Source: an uncultured Ruminococcus sp. (GTDB taxonomy: Bacteria; Bacillota; Clostridia; Oscillospirales; Acutalibacteraceae). Taken from it: a DNA stretch of 11,421 nt. The position numbers were made by a program, and so were the translations under genes. This document shows, one piece after another, positions 1-7,237 of this stretch. The stretch covers positions 1-11,421 of the forward strand of contig CACXDV010000021.1 of assembly GCA_902766585.1 (NCBI GenBank). The letters are read 5' to 3'. The notes beneath the pieces were generated by a model. It searched no databases and was not told where the DNA came from. It worked only from the letters and a program-made list of their open reading frames with translations. How positions within the stretch are numbered: position 1 is the first letter of the stretch; each line of letters starts with the position of its first letter.

Positions 1-15
1 CAAAAAAGCGGGACA

Positions 16-57
16 ATATTCATTTAGGACTTGAAAAATGTATAAAAAGTTGTATAA
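16..57. promoter_or_regulatory. Possible ArgR/AhrC operator half-sites over the argG promoter
   Basis: ATATTCAT at 16-23 is the reverse complement of ATGAATAT, the kind of half-site found in ARG boxes. The heptamer TGTATAA occurs twice, at 39-45 and 51-57, twelve bases apart, overlapping the promoter spacer and the -10 element. None of these forms a clean palindromic 18-base ARG box, so the call is tentative. Repression by an arginine-bound hexameric ArgR would be the usual regulation of such an operon, but no argR gene lies in the window. Confidence 0.3.
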
Positions 58-58
58 T
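31..58 (+). promoter_or_regulatory. Sigma-A-type promoter of the arginine operon
   Basis: A -35 element TTGAAA (31-36) and a perfect -10 element TATAAT (53-58) are separated by 16 bases. Transcription would start near 64-66 and give a leader of about 28 bases, too short for a T-box or riboswitch. The match to consensus is seen directly; promoter activity is inferred. It is the only good promoter candidate I see ahead of the seven arg genes. Confidence 0.75.
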
Positions 59-92
59 GATAGAGTAATTTAATTTAACGGAGGTAATTGTC

Positions 93-1313
93 ATGGGTGA
101 CATTAAAAAAGTAGTACTTGCATATTCCGGAGGACTTGATACTTCTATAATCATTCCCTGGCTTAAGGAAAACTATGATAACTGTGAGGTAATTGCAGTA
201 TCAGGTGATGTCGGACAGGGAACAGAGCTTGACGGTCTTGAGGAAAAGGCAAAAAAGACAGGCGCATCAAAGCTTTATATTGAAGATCTTAATAAGGAGT
301 TCATTGAGGAATATGTATTCCCCACAATAAAGGCAGATGCTGTATACGAGAGCAAATATCTTCTTGGAACATCCTTTGCACGTCCTATCATTGCAAAGAG
401 AATTGTTGAGATCGCTCTCAAAGAGGGTGCAGATGCAATTTGCCACGGCTGCACAGGTAAGGGTAATGATCAGGTTCGTTTTGAGCTTGCTATCAAGGCA
501 TTCGCTCCTGATATGAAGATCATCGCTCCCTGGAGAGAATGGGAACTCAAATCTCGTGATGAAGAGATAGACTATGCTGAGGCACACAATATTCCTCTTA
601 AGATCACAAGAGAGACAAATTATTCAAAGGACAAGAACATCTGGCACATTTCCCATGAAGGACTTGATCTTGAGGATCCCGCAAATGAGCCTATGTATAA
701 TAAGGAAGGCTTCCTTGAGCTTGGTGTTTCGCCCGAGCAGGCTCCTGATAAGCCTACCTATGTAACAATTTCCTTTGACAAGGGTGTTCCGGTTGCCATT
801 GACGGTGAGAAGCTTGGCAGTGTTGAGATCGTAAAGAAGCTCAATCAGCTTGGCGGAGAAAATGGTATCGGTATTGTTGATCTGGTAGAAAACAGACTTG
901 TAGGTATGAAGTCCAGAGGTGTTTATGAGACTCCCGGCGGAACAATACTCTATCATGCTCATAACAAGCTTGAGGAGATCACTCTTGACAGAGATACATA
1001 CCACTTCAAGCAGCAGGTTGGTCTGCGTTTTGCTGAGCTTGTTTACTTTGGTCAGTGGTACACTCCTCTCAGAAAGGCACTTTCTGCTTTTGTTGATTCA
1101 ACACAGGAGACAGTTACAGGTGACGTTAAGCTTAAGCTGTATAAGGGCAATATCATTGATGCAGGTGTAACATCACCCTATTCACTTTATGATTCCGATA
1201 TAGCTACCTTTGACGAGGATGAGGTATACGATCAGAAGGACAGCGCAGGTTTCATCAATCTCTTCGGTCTGCCGATAAAGGTTCAGGCAAAGAAGGGTCT
1301 TGTAAAGGAATAA
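93..1313 (+). CDS. argG: Argininosuccinate synthase
   Basis: This cytoplasmic ligase joins citrulline and aspartate using ATP (to AMP and pyrophosphate), giving argininosuccinate, the second-last step of arginine synthesis. The 406-residue length is normal for the family. The N-terminal ATP-pyrophosphatase loop AYSGGLDTS is at residues 10-18, and the region around residues 115-130 (GCTGKGNDQVRFE) is a second family hallmark that contacts nucleotide and substrates. The start is fixed by GGAGGT at 80-85, seven bases before the ATG. It is the first gene of the operon and sits directly behind the promoter at 31-58. Its product is the substrate of ArgH, the next gene, from which it is separated by 152 bases containing two hairpins. 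Nothing in the reading frame looks damaged. Confidence 0.97.
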   Translation: MGDIKKVVLAYSGGLDTSIIIPWLKENYDNCEVIAVSGDVGQGTELDGLEEKAKKTGASKLYIEDLNKEFIEEYVFPTIKADAVYESKYLLGTSFARPIIAKRIVEIALKEGADAICHGCTGKGNDQVRFELAIKAFAPDMKIIAPWREWELKSRDEEIDYAEAHNIPLKITRETNYSKDKNIWHISHEGLDLEDPANEPMYNKEGFLELGVSPEQAPDKPTYVTISFDKGVPVAIDGEKLGSVEIVKKLNQLGGENGIGIVDLVENRLVGMKSRGVYETPGGTILYHAHNKLEEITLDRDTYHFKQQVGLRFAELVYFGQWYTPLRKALSAFVDSTQETVTGDVKLKLYKGNIIDAGVTSPYSLYDSDIATFDEDEVYDQKDSAGFINLFGLPIKVQAKKGLVKE

Positions 1314-1328
1314 TCTGATCATAAAAAT

Positions 1329-1379
1329 ATGATATTTAAGGGCGAACAGTGTTGATCTCATTGTCCGCCCGAATATCAT
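1329..1379. repeat. Long imperfect hairpin 1 in the argG-argH gap
   Basis: An outer 8-bp stem (ATGATATT 1329-1336 with AATATCAT 1372-1379) stacks on an inner 12-bp stem (GGGCGAACAGTG 1340-1351 with CATTGTCCGCCC 1359-1370). The inner stem has one A-C mismatch and one G-T pair and closes a 7-base loop. There is a small internal asymmetry of TAA against G. The bases that follow (TTATATAGCAG) are not a T-run, so it is not a classic intrinsic terminator. GGGCGAAC/GTCCGCCC palindromes of this type resemble dispersed intergenic repeats of gut Clostridia; that likeness is from memory and untested. It could act as a transcript-stability or processing element. Confidence 0.65.
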
Positions 1380-1391
1380 TTATATAGCAGT

Positions 1392-1440
1392 GGACTGTTT
1401 TCGTATGGGCGAATGAGCTTTGTTCATACGAAAGCAGTCC
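1392..1440. repeat. Long near-perfect hairpin 2 in the argG-argH gap
   Basis: GGACTGTTTTCGTATG (1392-1407) pairs with CATACGAAAGCAGTCC (1425-1440) over 16 consecutive base pairs, with a single G-T wobble, around a 17-base loop (1408-1424). The downstream sequence GGATAATAAAATGAGG has no T-run, so termination is unlikely. It ends 12 bases before the argH ribosome site at 1453-1458 and does not cover it. Its left arm runs into GGGCGAA (1407-1413), a heptamer also present in hairpin 1 at 1340-1346, which suggests that the two are related or came from similar intergenic repeats. Function is unknown. Confidence 0.7.
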
Positions 1441-1465
1441 GGATAATAAAATGAGGTGAAAAGCT

Positions 1466-2842
1466 ATGAAACTTTGGGCAGGACGTTTTTCAAAGGAAAT
1501 AGACAAGAAGACAAATGATTTCAATTCATCAATATCCTTTGACAGCCGTATGTACCGGGAGGATATAGAGGGCAGTATAGCTCATGCGACAATGCTTGGT
1601 GAATGCGGGATAATAGAAAAGAGCGAATCCGAGGCTATCATAAAGGGACTTGAGGGAATACTTGCTGATATTGACAGCGGAAAGCTTCTTATTGATCCTA
1701 ATGCCGAGGATATACATACCTTTATCGAGGGCGAGCTTACCGAAAGACTTGGTCAGACAGGAAAAAGACTTCATACAGCAAGAAGCAGAAACGATCAGGT
1801 TGCAGTTGATATCAGACTTTATCTTAAAAAAGAGGTAAAGAATGTAAAGTCCATGACAAAGGAGCTTGTAGAGGTCATCTGCAAGAAGGCAGAGCAGTAT
1901 GCTGATGCAGTAATGCCCGGATATACTCATCTCCAGAGAGCGCAGCCTATTACCTTCGGACATCATCTTATGGCGTATGCTGAGATGCTGATGAGAGATA
2001 TTGACAGACTTGAATGTGCATACAGACATATGGATGAAATGCCTCTTGGCAGCGGTGCGCTTGCAACCACTACATATCCGATAGACAGAACGATAACAGC
2101 TTCACTTCTTGGCTTTTCGGGAATTTGCCGGAACAGCCTTGACGGTGTTTCAGACAGAGATTTCTGCATGGAGCTTGCTTCAGCGCTTTCGATAATTATG
2201 GTTCACCTTTCAAGATTTTCAGAGGAGATCATAATGTGGTGCAGCTGGGAATTTAAATTTGTCGAGCTTGATGACGCATTTTCAACAGGATCAAGCATAA
2301 TGCCTCAGAAGAAGAATCCTGATATTGCAGAGCTTGTAAGAGGAAAATCCGGCAGAGTATTCGGTGATCTTATGACGCTGCTCACAGTTATGAAGGGAAT
2401 TGCTCTTGCTTATAATAAGGATATGCAGGAGGATAAGGAAGCAATATTTGATGCTGTGGATACTGTAAAGATGTGCCTTACAGCTTTCACTCCAATGATA
2501 GATACCATGAAGGTCATTACGGCAAATATGCGCAAGGCAGCTGCAAAAGGCTTTATAAATGCGACAGACTGTGCTGATTATCTTGTAAAGAAGGGACTGC
2601 CCTTCCGTGACGCATATAAGGCAACAGGAACCCTTGTAGCAATTTGTATAGAGAAAAACACTACTCTTGAGGAACTTCCGATAGAGGAATACAAAAAGAT
2701 ATGCGATATTTTTGATGAAGGCGTATATGATGCTATATCACTTGAAAACTGTGTAAACGGCAGAAAAGTTCTCGGAGGTCCTGCTTCTGAAAATGTACGC
2801 GCACAGGCAGCGAGAGTCAAAATGGCTCTTGAAGATATCTGA
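1466..2842 (+). CDS. argH: Argininosuccinate lyase
   Basis: This cytoplasmic homotetrameric lyase splits argininosuccinate into arginine and fumarate, the final step of the pathway. The protein has 458 residues, normal for the family. It opens with the typical LWAGRFS (residues 3-9). It carries the conserved SRNDQ at 107-111, GYTHLQRAQP at 152-161 with the active-site-region histidine, and the fumarase/aspartase-superfamily signature SSIMPQKKNP at 276-285, the mobile loop with the catalytic serine. GAGGTG at 1453-1458, seven bases upstream, supports the ATG. No promoter of its own is convincing in the 152-base gap after argG, so cotranscription with argG is likely, with the two hairpins lying in the shared mRNA. 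The next gene, argC, follows after 29 bases. Confidence 0.97.
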   Translation: MKLWAGRFSKEIDKKTNDFNSSISFDSRMYREDIEGSIAHATMLGECGIIEKSESEAIIKGLEGILADIDSGKLLIDPNAEDIHTFIEGELTERLGQTGKRLHTARSRNDQVAVDIRLYLKKEVKNVKSMTKELVEVICKKAEQYADAVMPGYTHLQRAQPITFGHHLMAYAEMLMRDIDRLECAYRHMDEMPLGSGALATTTYPIDRTITASLLGFSGICRNSLDGVSDRDFCMELASALSIIMVHLSRFSEEIIMWCSWEFKFVELDDAFSTGSSIMPQKKNPDIAELVRGKSGRVFGDLMTLLTVMKGIALAYNKDMQEDKEAIFDAVDTVKMCLTAFTPMIDTMKVITANMRKAAAKGFINATDCADYLVKKGLPFRDAYKATGTLVAICIEKNTTLEELPIEEYKKICDIFDEGVYDAISLENCVNGRKVLGGPASENVRAQAARVKMALEDI

Positions 2843-2871
2843 TATCAGAATAATAAAAGAGGTAAAAGGAA

Positions 2872-3909
2872 ATGAAAATAAAAGCAGGTATTATCGGAGC
2901 AACAGGCTATGCAGGAGCAGAGCTTGTAAGAATACTTCTTACACACCCACAGGCAGAGATCGCAGCAATAAGCTCGGTAAGCTTTGAGGGAAAGAAGCTC
3001 AGCGAGGTTTATCCCTCCTACAAAAGTCTTTGTGATATGGAATGTAAAAATCAGGATGAAGTGGTAGAAAAGAGTGATGTGATCTTTGCAGCGCTTCCTC
3101 ACGGTCTTTCACAGGAGCTTGCTGCTCAGTGTGATAAGGCAGGCAAGGCATTTATTGACCTTGGCGCAGATTTCCGTCTTGAGAGCGAGGAGGAATATAA
3201 GGAATGGTACGGATGTGATTTTCTCGACCATGACCTTCATAAAAGATCGGTATACGGTCTGCCCGAGCTTTTCAGAGATAATATCAAGGGGAAGAGAATA
3301 ATCGCAAATCCCGGCTGCTATACCACAGGCGCGCCGCTTGCTCTTGCGCCGGCTGTTAAGGCAGGACTTGTTAGCACAGAGGGAATAATTGTCGATTCAA
3401 AATCAGGCGTTACAGGCGCAGGAAGAAAGCCGAATCAGGGAAATCATTACCCTGAGCTAAATGAAGGCTTCCATGCCTATAAGGTAGCTAATCACCGCCA
3501 TACCCCTGAAATTGAGCAGACACTCGGCAAGCTTTCGGGCAAAAAGGTGACAATAACCTTTGTTCCGCATCTTCTTCCGGTAAACAGAGGAATTATCTCA
3601 ACCTGCTATGCAAGAATAAACGAGGGTGTAACCTTTGAGCAGATCAGAGCCGAATATGAGAGCTTCTATAAGGATGAATTCTTTGTAAGAGTACTTGAAG
3701 ACGGCGCAAATGCTGATATACATAATATCAAATATTCCAATTTCTGTGATATATCCCTTCACCATGATAAGAGAACGAATACGCTTGTTGCTATTTCCGC
3801 AATTGATAATATGGTAAAGGGCGCGGCAGGTCAGGCTATACAGAACATGAATATCATCTTCGGACTTGACGAAAAGACAGGTCTTGTTATAGTACCGCCT
3901 GCATTTTAA
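2872..3909 (+). CDS. argC: N-acetyl-gamma-glutamyl-phosphate reductase
   Basis: This enzyme reduces N-acetylglutamyl 5-phosphate to N-acetylglutamate semialdehyde with NADPH, the third step of the acetylated branch. The 345-residue length fits the long ArgC type. A Rossmann dinucleotide-binding loop, GATGYAG, is at residues 9-15. The catalytic cysteine is Cys149 in NPGCYTTG (146-153), which forms the acyl-enzyme thioester. HRHTPEIEQ at 208-216 carries the conserved histidines of the C-terminal catalytic domain. GAGGT at 2859-2863 lies eight bases before the ATG. The substrate is made by ArgB and the product is used by ArgD, both encoded downstream. argJ follows after 23 bases, consistent with one transcript. 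Confidence 0.97.
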   Translation: MKIKAGIIGATGYAGAELVRILLTHPQAEIAAISSVSFEGKKLSEVYPSYKSLCDMECKNQDEVVEKSDVIFAALPHGLSQELAAQCDKAGKAFIDLGADFRLESEEEYKEWYGCDFLDHDLHKRSVYGLPELFRDNIKGKRIIANPGCYTTGAPLALAPAVKAGLVSTEGIIVDSKSGVTGAGRKPNQGNHYPELNEGFHAYKVANHRHTPEIEQTLGKLSGKKVTITFVPHLLPVNRGIISTCYARINEGVTFEQIRAEYESFYKDEFFVRVLEDGANADIHNIKYSNFCDISLHHDKRTNTLVAISAIDNMVKGAAGQAIQNMNIIFGLDEKTGLVIVPPAF

Positions 3910-3932
3910 TTAATTGATCGGAGGAATACATA

Positions 3933-5153
3933 ATGGCATATAAATTCATTGACGGTTCCGTTACCGCAGCAAAGGGCTTTACTGCATCGGGTGTTCACTG
4001 CGGTATCAGGAAGAATAAAACTAAAAGGGATATAGGTCTTATTTTCTGCGAAAAGAAATGTACTGCAGCCGCTGTGTATACAACTAATCTTGTTCAAAGC
4101 TCTCCTATAACAATAACAAAGCAGAATCTTTCGGACGGATACGCACAGGCAGTTATTGCAAACAGCGGTAATGCTAATACCTGCAACGCAGACGGCGACA
4201 AAAAGGCTAAGAAAATGTGTGAGCTTGCCGCTGATGCTCTTGGTATTTCAGCAGATGATGTAATAGTTGCTTCAACCGGTGTTATCGGTCAGGTACTTCC
4301 GATAGAGCCTATCGAGGAGGGAGTTCCTTCACTTGTAAAGGAGCTTTCTGTTGACGGCGCAACGGATGCTGCAGAGGCAATAATGACTACGGATACAGTT
4401 AAAAAAGAGGTTGCCGTTGAGACCGTTATAGGCGGAAAAACCGTAAAGGTAGGCGGTATTTCAAAGGGCAGCGGAATGATACATCCCAATATGGCGACAA
4501 TGCTTTGCTTTGTTACAACAGATGCGGCAATTTCTGCCGGGATGATAGGTAAGGCAGTAAAGACTGCTGCTGATGCGACCTTCAATATGATAAGCATTGA
4601 CGGAGATACCTCAACAAACGATATGCTTTCTGTAATGGCATCAGGTCTTGCCGGAAACAGTGAGATAACCACTGAGGGTGAGGATTATGATGCATTTGTC
4701 GAAGCGTTGACTGCCGTATGCCGTGAGCTTTCAAAGAAAATGGCAAAGGACGGAGAAGGCGCAACAAAGCTTCTTATCTGTAAGGTAAGAGGAGCAAAGA
4801 CTGAAAAGGATGCAAAGGGAGCAACAAAATCCGTTATTTGTTCAAGTCTTCTCAAGGCTGCAATGTTCGGAGCTGATGCTAACTGGGGACGCGTACTCTG
4901 CGCTATAGGCTATTCAGGCTGTGATATTGATGTCCATAAGGTAGATGTTTCATTCTCATCCGAGAAGGGAACGATAGATGTATGCAAAAACGGAGCAGGA
5001 ATAGATTTTTCTGAGGAAACGGCAAAGGATATTCTGCTTATGGATGAAATAACGATACTTGTAGGTCTTAATGACGGCGAGGGAACCGCTGAGGCTTACG
5101 GCTGTGATCTTACATACGAATATGTCAAGATCAACGGTGATTACAGAACTTGA
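3933..5153 (+). CDS. argJ: Glutamate N-acetyltransferase / ornithine acetyltransferase (ArgJ)
   Basis: ArgJ moves the acetyl group from N-acetylornithine to glutamate, releasing ornithine; bifunctional members can also acetylate glutamate from acetyl-CoA. The proenzyme has 406 residues and carries the self-cleavage site in the motif PNMATML. Thr189 should become the N-terminal nucleophile of the beta chain, splitting the chain into alpha (about 1-188) and beta (189-406). The oxyanion-hole pair is Thr115-Gly116 in STGVIG. The C terminus ends VKINGDYRT, close to the family ending. GGAGG at 3920-3924, eight bases before the ATG, fixes the start. No argA or argE is in the window, so I infer that ArgJ both starts and recycles the acetyl cycle; sequence alone does not prove bifunctionality. 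Confidence 0.96.
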   Translation: MAYKFIDGSVTAAKGFTASGVHCGIRKNKTKRDIGLIFCEKKCTAAAVYTTNLVQSSPITITKQNLSDGYAQAVIANSGNANTCNADGDKKAKKMCELAADALGISADDVIVASTGVIGQVLPIEPIEEGVPSLVKELSVDGATDAAEAIMTTDTVKKEVAVETVIGGKTVKVGGISKGSGMIHPNMATMLCFVTTDAAISAGMIGKAVKTAADATFNMISIDGDTSTNDMLSVMASGLAGNSEITTEGEDYDAFVEALTAVCRELSKKMAKDGEGATKLLICKVRGAKTEKDAKGATKSVICSSLLKAAMFGADANWGRVLCAIGYSGCDIDVHKVDVSFSSEKGTIDVCKNGAGIDFSEETAKDILLMDEITILVGLNDGEGTAEAYGCDLTYEYVKINGDYRT

Positions 5154-5169
5154 TTTGGAGGCAGCAGGA

Positions 5170-6030
5170 ATGAATAATATAACAGATAAAGACCGCGCAA
5201 GAATACTTATACAGGCTCTTCCTTACATACAGAAGTTTTCAGGACAGACAATAGTTATCAAATACGGCGGAAATGCCATGATAAGTGATGAATTAAAGGA
5301 CGCCGTAATGAGCGATATCGTTCTTTTGCAGCTTGTCGGCGTAAATGTTGTTCTTGTTCACGGCGGCGGTCCCGAGATCAGCCAGATGCTCAATAAGATC
5401 GGCAAGGAAAGTCAATTCATAAACGGTCTCAGAGTTACAGATGAAGAAACTATAGATGTAGTTCAGATGGTTCTTTCAGGCAAGGTGAATAAAAGCCTTG
5501 TTCAGCTTTTGGAGCAGCACAGCGGTAAGGCAATCGGACTTTGCGGACTTGACGGCAGAATGATCATGGCTGAAAAGATGATAACAGCGCATGACCTCGG
5601 CTTTGTCGGAGAGATAACAGAGGTCAATACAGGTGTTATCACAGATGCAACAAATAACGGATATATTCCAATCATTTCCACGATTGCAGGCGGTTATAAC
5701 GGCGCGGTATATAATATCAATGCAGACCTTGCAGCAGCAAGAATAGCTGCCGAGCTTGGCGCTGCAAAGCTTATTCTTATGACGGATATAAAGGGGCTTC
5801 TCAGAAACAAGGAGGATGAATCCACACTTATCCCTGTTGTAAATGTCAGCGAGGTACCGTCACTCAAGAGAGAGGGTATTATTTCCGGAGGAATGATACC
5901 GAAGATAGATTGCTGTGTTGAGGCAGTAAGAAGAGGCGTAAAGAGAGCACATATCATTGACGGAAGGATACCTCATTCAATTCTTATTGAAATGTTCTCT
6001 GATGAAGGTATCGGAACAATGTTCTATTGA
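5170..6030 (+). CDS. argB: Acetylglutamate kinase, probably arginine-inhibited type
   Basis: This amino acid kinase phosphorylates N-acetylglutamate with ATP to give the substrate of ArgC. The 286-residue protein has KYGGNAM from residue 31, the HGGG loop at 64-67 and Arg88 in NGLRVTDEE. About 25 residues precede the first core strand. This N-terminal helix is typical of hexameric, arginine-feedback-inhibited kinases and is absent from the short E. coli enzyme. The C terminus HSILIEMFSDEGIGTM (from 269) matches the segment associated with arginine binding in that class. I chose the ATG at 5170 because GGAGG (5157-5161) sits eight bases upstream. The frame stays open upstream to 5071, but that would overlap argJ by 83 bases and add a non-homologous-looking tail. 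Confidence 0.96.
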   Translation: MNNITDKDRARILIQALPYIQKFSGQTIVIKYGGNAMISDELKDAVMSDIVLLQLVGVNVVLVHGGGPEISQMLNKIGKESQFINGLRVTDEETIDVVQMVLSGKVNKSLVQLLEQHSGKAIGLCGLDGRMIMAEKMITAHDLGFVGEITEVNTGVITDATNNGYIPIISTIAGGYNGAVYNINADLAAARIAAELGAAKLILMTDIKGLLRNKEDESTLIPVVNVSEVPSLKREGIISGGMIPKIDCCVEAVRRGVKRAHIIDGRIPHSILIEMFSDEGIGTMFY

Positions 6031-6044
6031 TAAACTATAAAGAC

Positions 6045-6061
6045 AGGAAGTAATCAGATTG
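6045..6061 (+). promoter_or_regulatory. Ribosome binding site and TTG start of argD
   Basis: AGGAAG at 6045-6050 lies eight bases before a TTG codon at 6059-6061. No ATG is available at the expected N terminus. The first in-frame ATGs encode residues 14 and 15, which would remove the conserved start of the protein and have no ribosome site in place. The TTG start is therefore the best choice. Confidence 0.8.
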
Positions 6062-7234
6062 AATTTTGAAGAAATAAAAAATGATGAACAGCAGTATATG
6101 ATGCATACCTACGGACGCTTCAATACTGCTTTGGTAAAGGGAAAGGGAGCTTCTGCTGTTGATTCTGAGGGTAAGGAATATATTGACTTTACAAGCGGTA
6201 TCGGCGTAAACTCTCTCGGCTATTGTGACGAAGGCTGGGTAAAGGCAGTTTCTTCACAGGCGGCAACATTACAGCATATATCAAATCTATATTATTCACC
6301 GCTTCAGACAGAGGTTTCAAAGAAGCTTTGCAAGCTTACGGGCATGGAAAAGGTATTTCTTTGCAACAGCGGTGCTGAGGCAAACGAATGTGCAATTAAG
6401 ATCGCAAGAAAATACAGCTTTGATAAATACGGCGAAGGCAGACAGAAGATAATCACTCTTATCAATTCCTTTCACGGAAGAACTGTAACAACTCTTGCGG
6501 CTACCGGACAGGATGTTTTTCATAATTTCTTTTTCCCGTTTACAGAGGGCTTTGATTATGTTACAGCGAATGACACAGATGATCTTAAGGCTCATATCAG
6601 TGATGATGTTTGCGCTGTTTTTATCGAGCTTGTTCAGGGCGAGGGCGGTGTAATGCCTCTTTCGGAGGATTTTGTAAGAACTGCTGCCGATATCTGTAAG
6701 GAAAAGGATATTCTCCTTATGATAGATGAGGTTCAGACAGGTATTTCAAGAACAGGTACCTTCTTCTGCTATCAGCAGTATGGTATAGAACCTGATGTTG
6801 TAACCTCTGCCAAGGGACTTGGAGGAGGTCTTCCGATAGGTGCCTGTATCAGCGGTAAAAAGACTGCCGGGGTAATGACCGCAGGTACACACGGAACGAC
6901 CTTCGGCGGAAATCCCATAGCCTGTGCCGGCGCAAATGAGGTGCTTTCAAGAGTATCGACAAAGGAATTTCTTGACGAGGTAAGAGCAAAGGGTGATTAT
7001 ATCCGCGAAAAGCTTTCCGCTATGCCGAATGTAAAGGAAATAAGGGGAAAGGGCTTGATGATAGGCATTGTCACCGAAAAGGATAATGCCAAGGATGTTG
7101 CAGGCAGATGTGTTGAGAACGGACTTCTGATACTTACGGCAAAGAACCTTCTCAGGCTTTTGCCCCCGCTTACAATAAGCTACGAAGAAATTGACAAAGG
7201 TCTTTCTATATTAAAATCAGTAATGGAGGTATAA
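6059..7234 (+). CDS. argD: Acetylornithine aminotransferase
   Basis: This is a class III, PLP-dependent aminotransferase that converts N-acetylglutamate semialdehyde plus glutamate to N-acetylornithine plus 2-oxoglutarate. The 391-residue length is standard. It shows the phosphate-contact region NSGAEANE at 103-110, SFHGRT at 137-142, IDEVQTG with Asp223 (which pairs with the PLP pyridine nitrogen) at 222-228, and the Schiff-base Lys252 in TSAKGLGGGLPIG. It begins at TTG, which may lower its translation relative to its neighbours. The gap from argB is 28 bases, and argF follows after only three bases with its ribosome site inside the argD end. Related ornithine or succinylornithine aminotransferases are possible on motif alone, but the operon context settles on ArgD. 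Confidence 0.95.
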   Translation: MNFEEIKNDEQQYMMHTYGRFNTALVKGKGASAVDSEGKEYIDFTSGIGVNSLGYCDEGWVKAVSSQAATLQHISNLYYSPLQTEVSKKLCKLTGMEKVFLCNSGAEANECAIKIARKYSFDKYGEGRQKIITLINSFHGRTVTTLAATGQDVFHNFFFPFTEGFDYVTANDTDDLKAHISDDVCAVFIELVQGEGGVMPLSEDFVRTAADICKEKDILLMIDEVQTGISRTGTFFCYQQYGIEPDVVTSAKGLGGGLPIGACISGKKTAGVMTAGTHGTTFGGNPIACAGANEVLSRVSTKEFLDEVRAKGDYIREKLSAMPNVKEIRGKGLMIGIVTEKDNAKDVAGRCVENGLLILTAKNLLRLLPPLTISYEEIDKGLSILKSVMEV

Positions 7235-7237
7235 GAA

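Noticed and set aside
59..92. T-box or arginine riboswitch ahead of argG
   Set aside because: The predicted leader is about 28 bases, far too short for either, and no specifier or antiterminator is visible.
624..1004. Minus-strand open frame opposite argG
   Set aside because: A shadow of the conserved argG reading frame; no ribosome site, no recognisable domain.
1352..1386. Possible internal promoter for argH in the argG-argH gap
   Set aside because: TTGTCC and TATATA are only 14 bases apart and lie partly within hairpin 1; no pairing of -35 and -10 elements is convincing.
2839..2848. CTGATATCAG palindrome across the argH stop codon
   Set aside because: Only 10 bases with no loop; likely chance, and it overlaps coding sequence.
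4289..4672. Minus-strand 127-residue open frame opposite argJ
   Set aside because: Low-complexity Ser/Thr/Ala/Pro/Ile composition as expected from the complement of argJ codons; no start signal.
5071..5169. Upstream extension of argB to an ATG at 5071
   Set aside because: It would overlap the end of argJ by 83 bases, has no suitable ribosome site, and adds residues unlike the family; the ATG at 5170 has GGAGG at the right distance.
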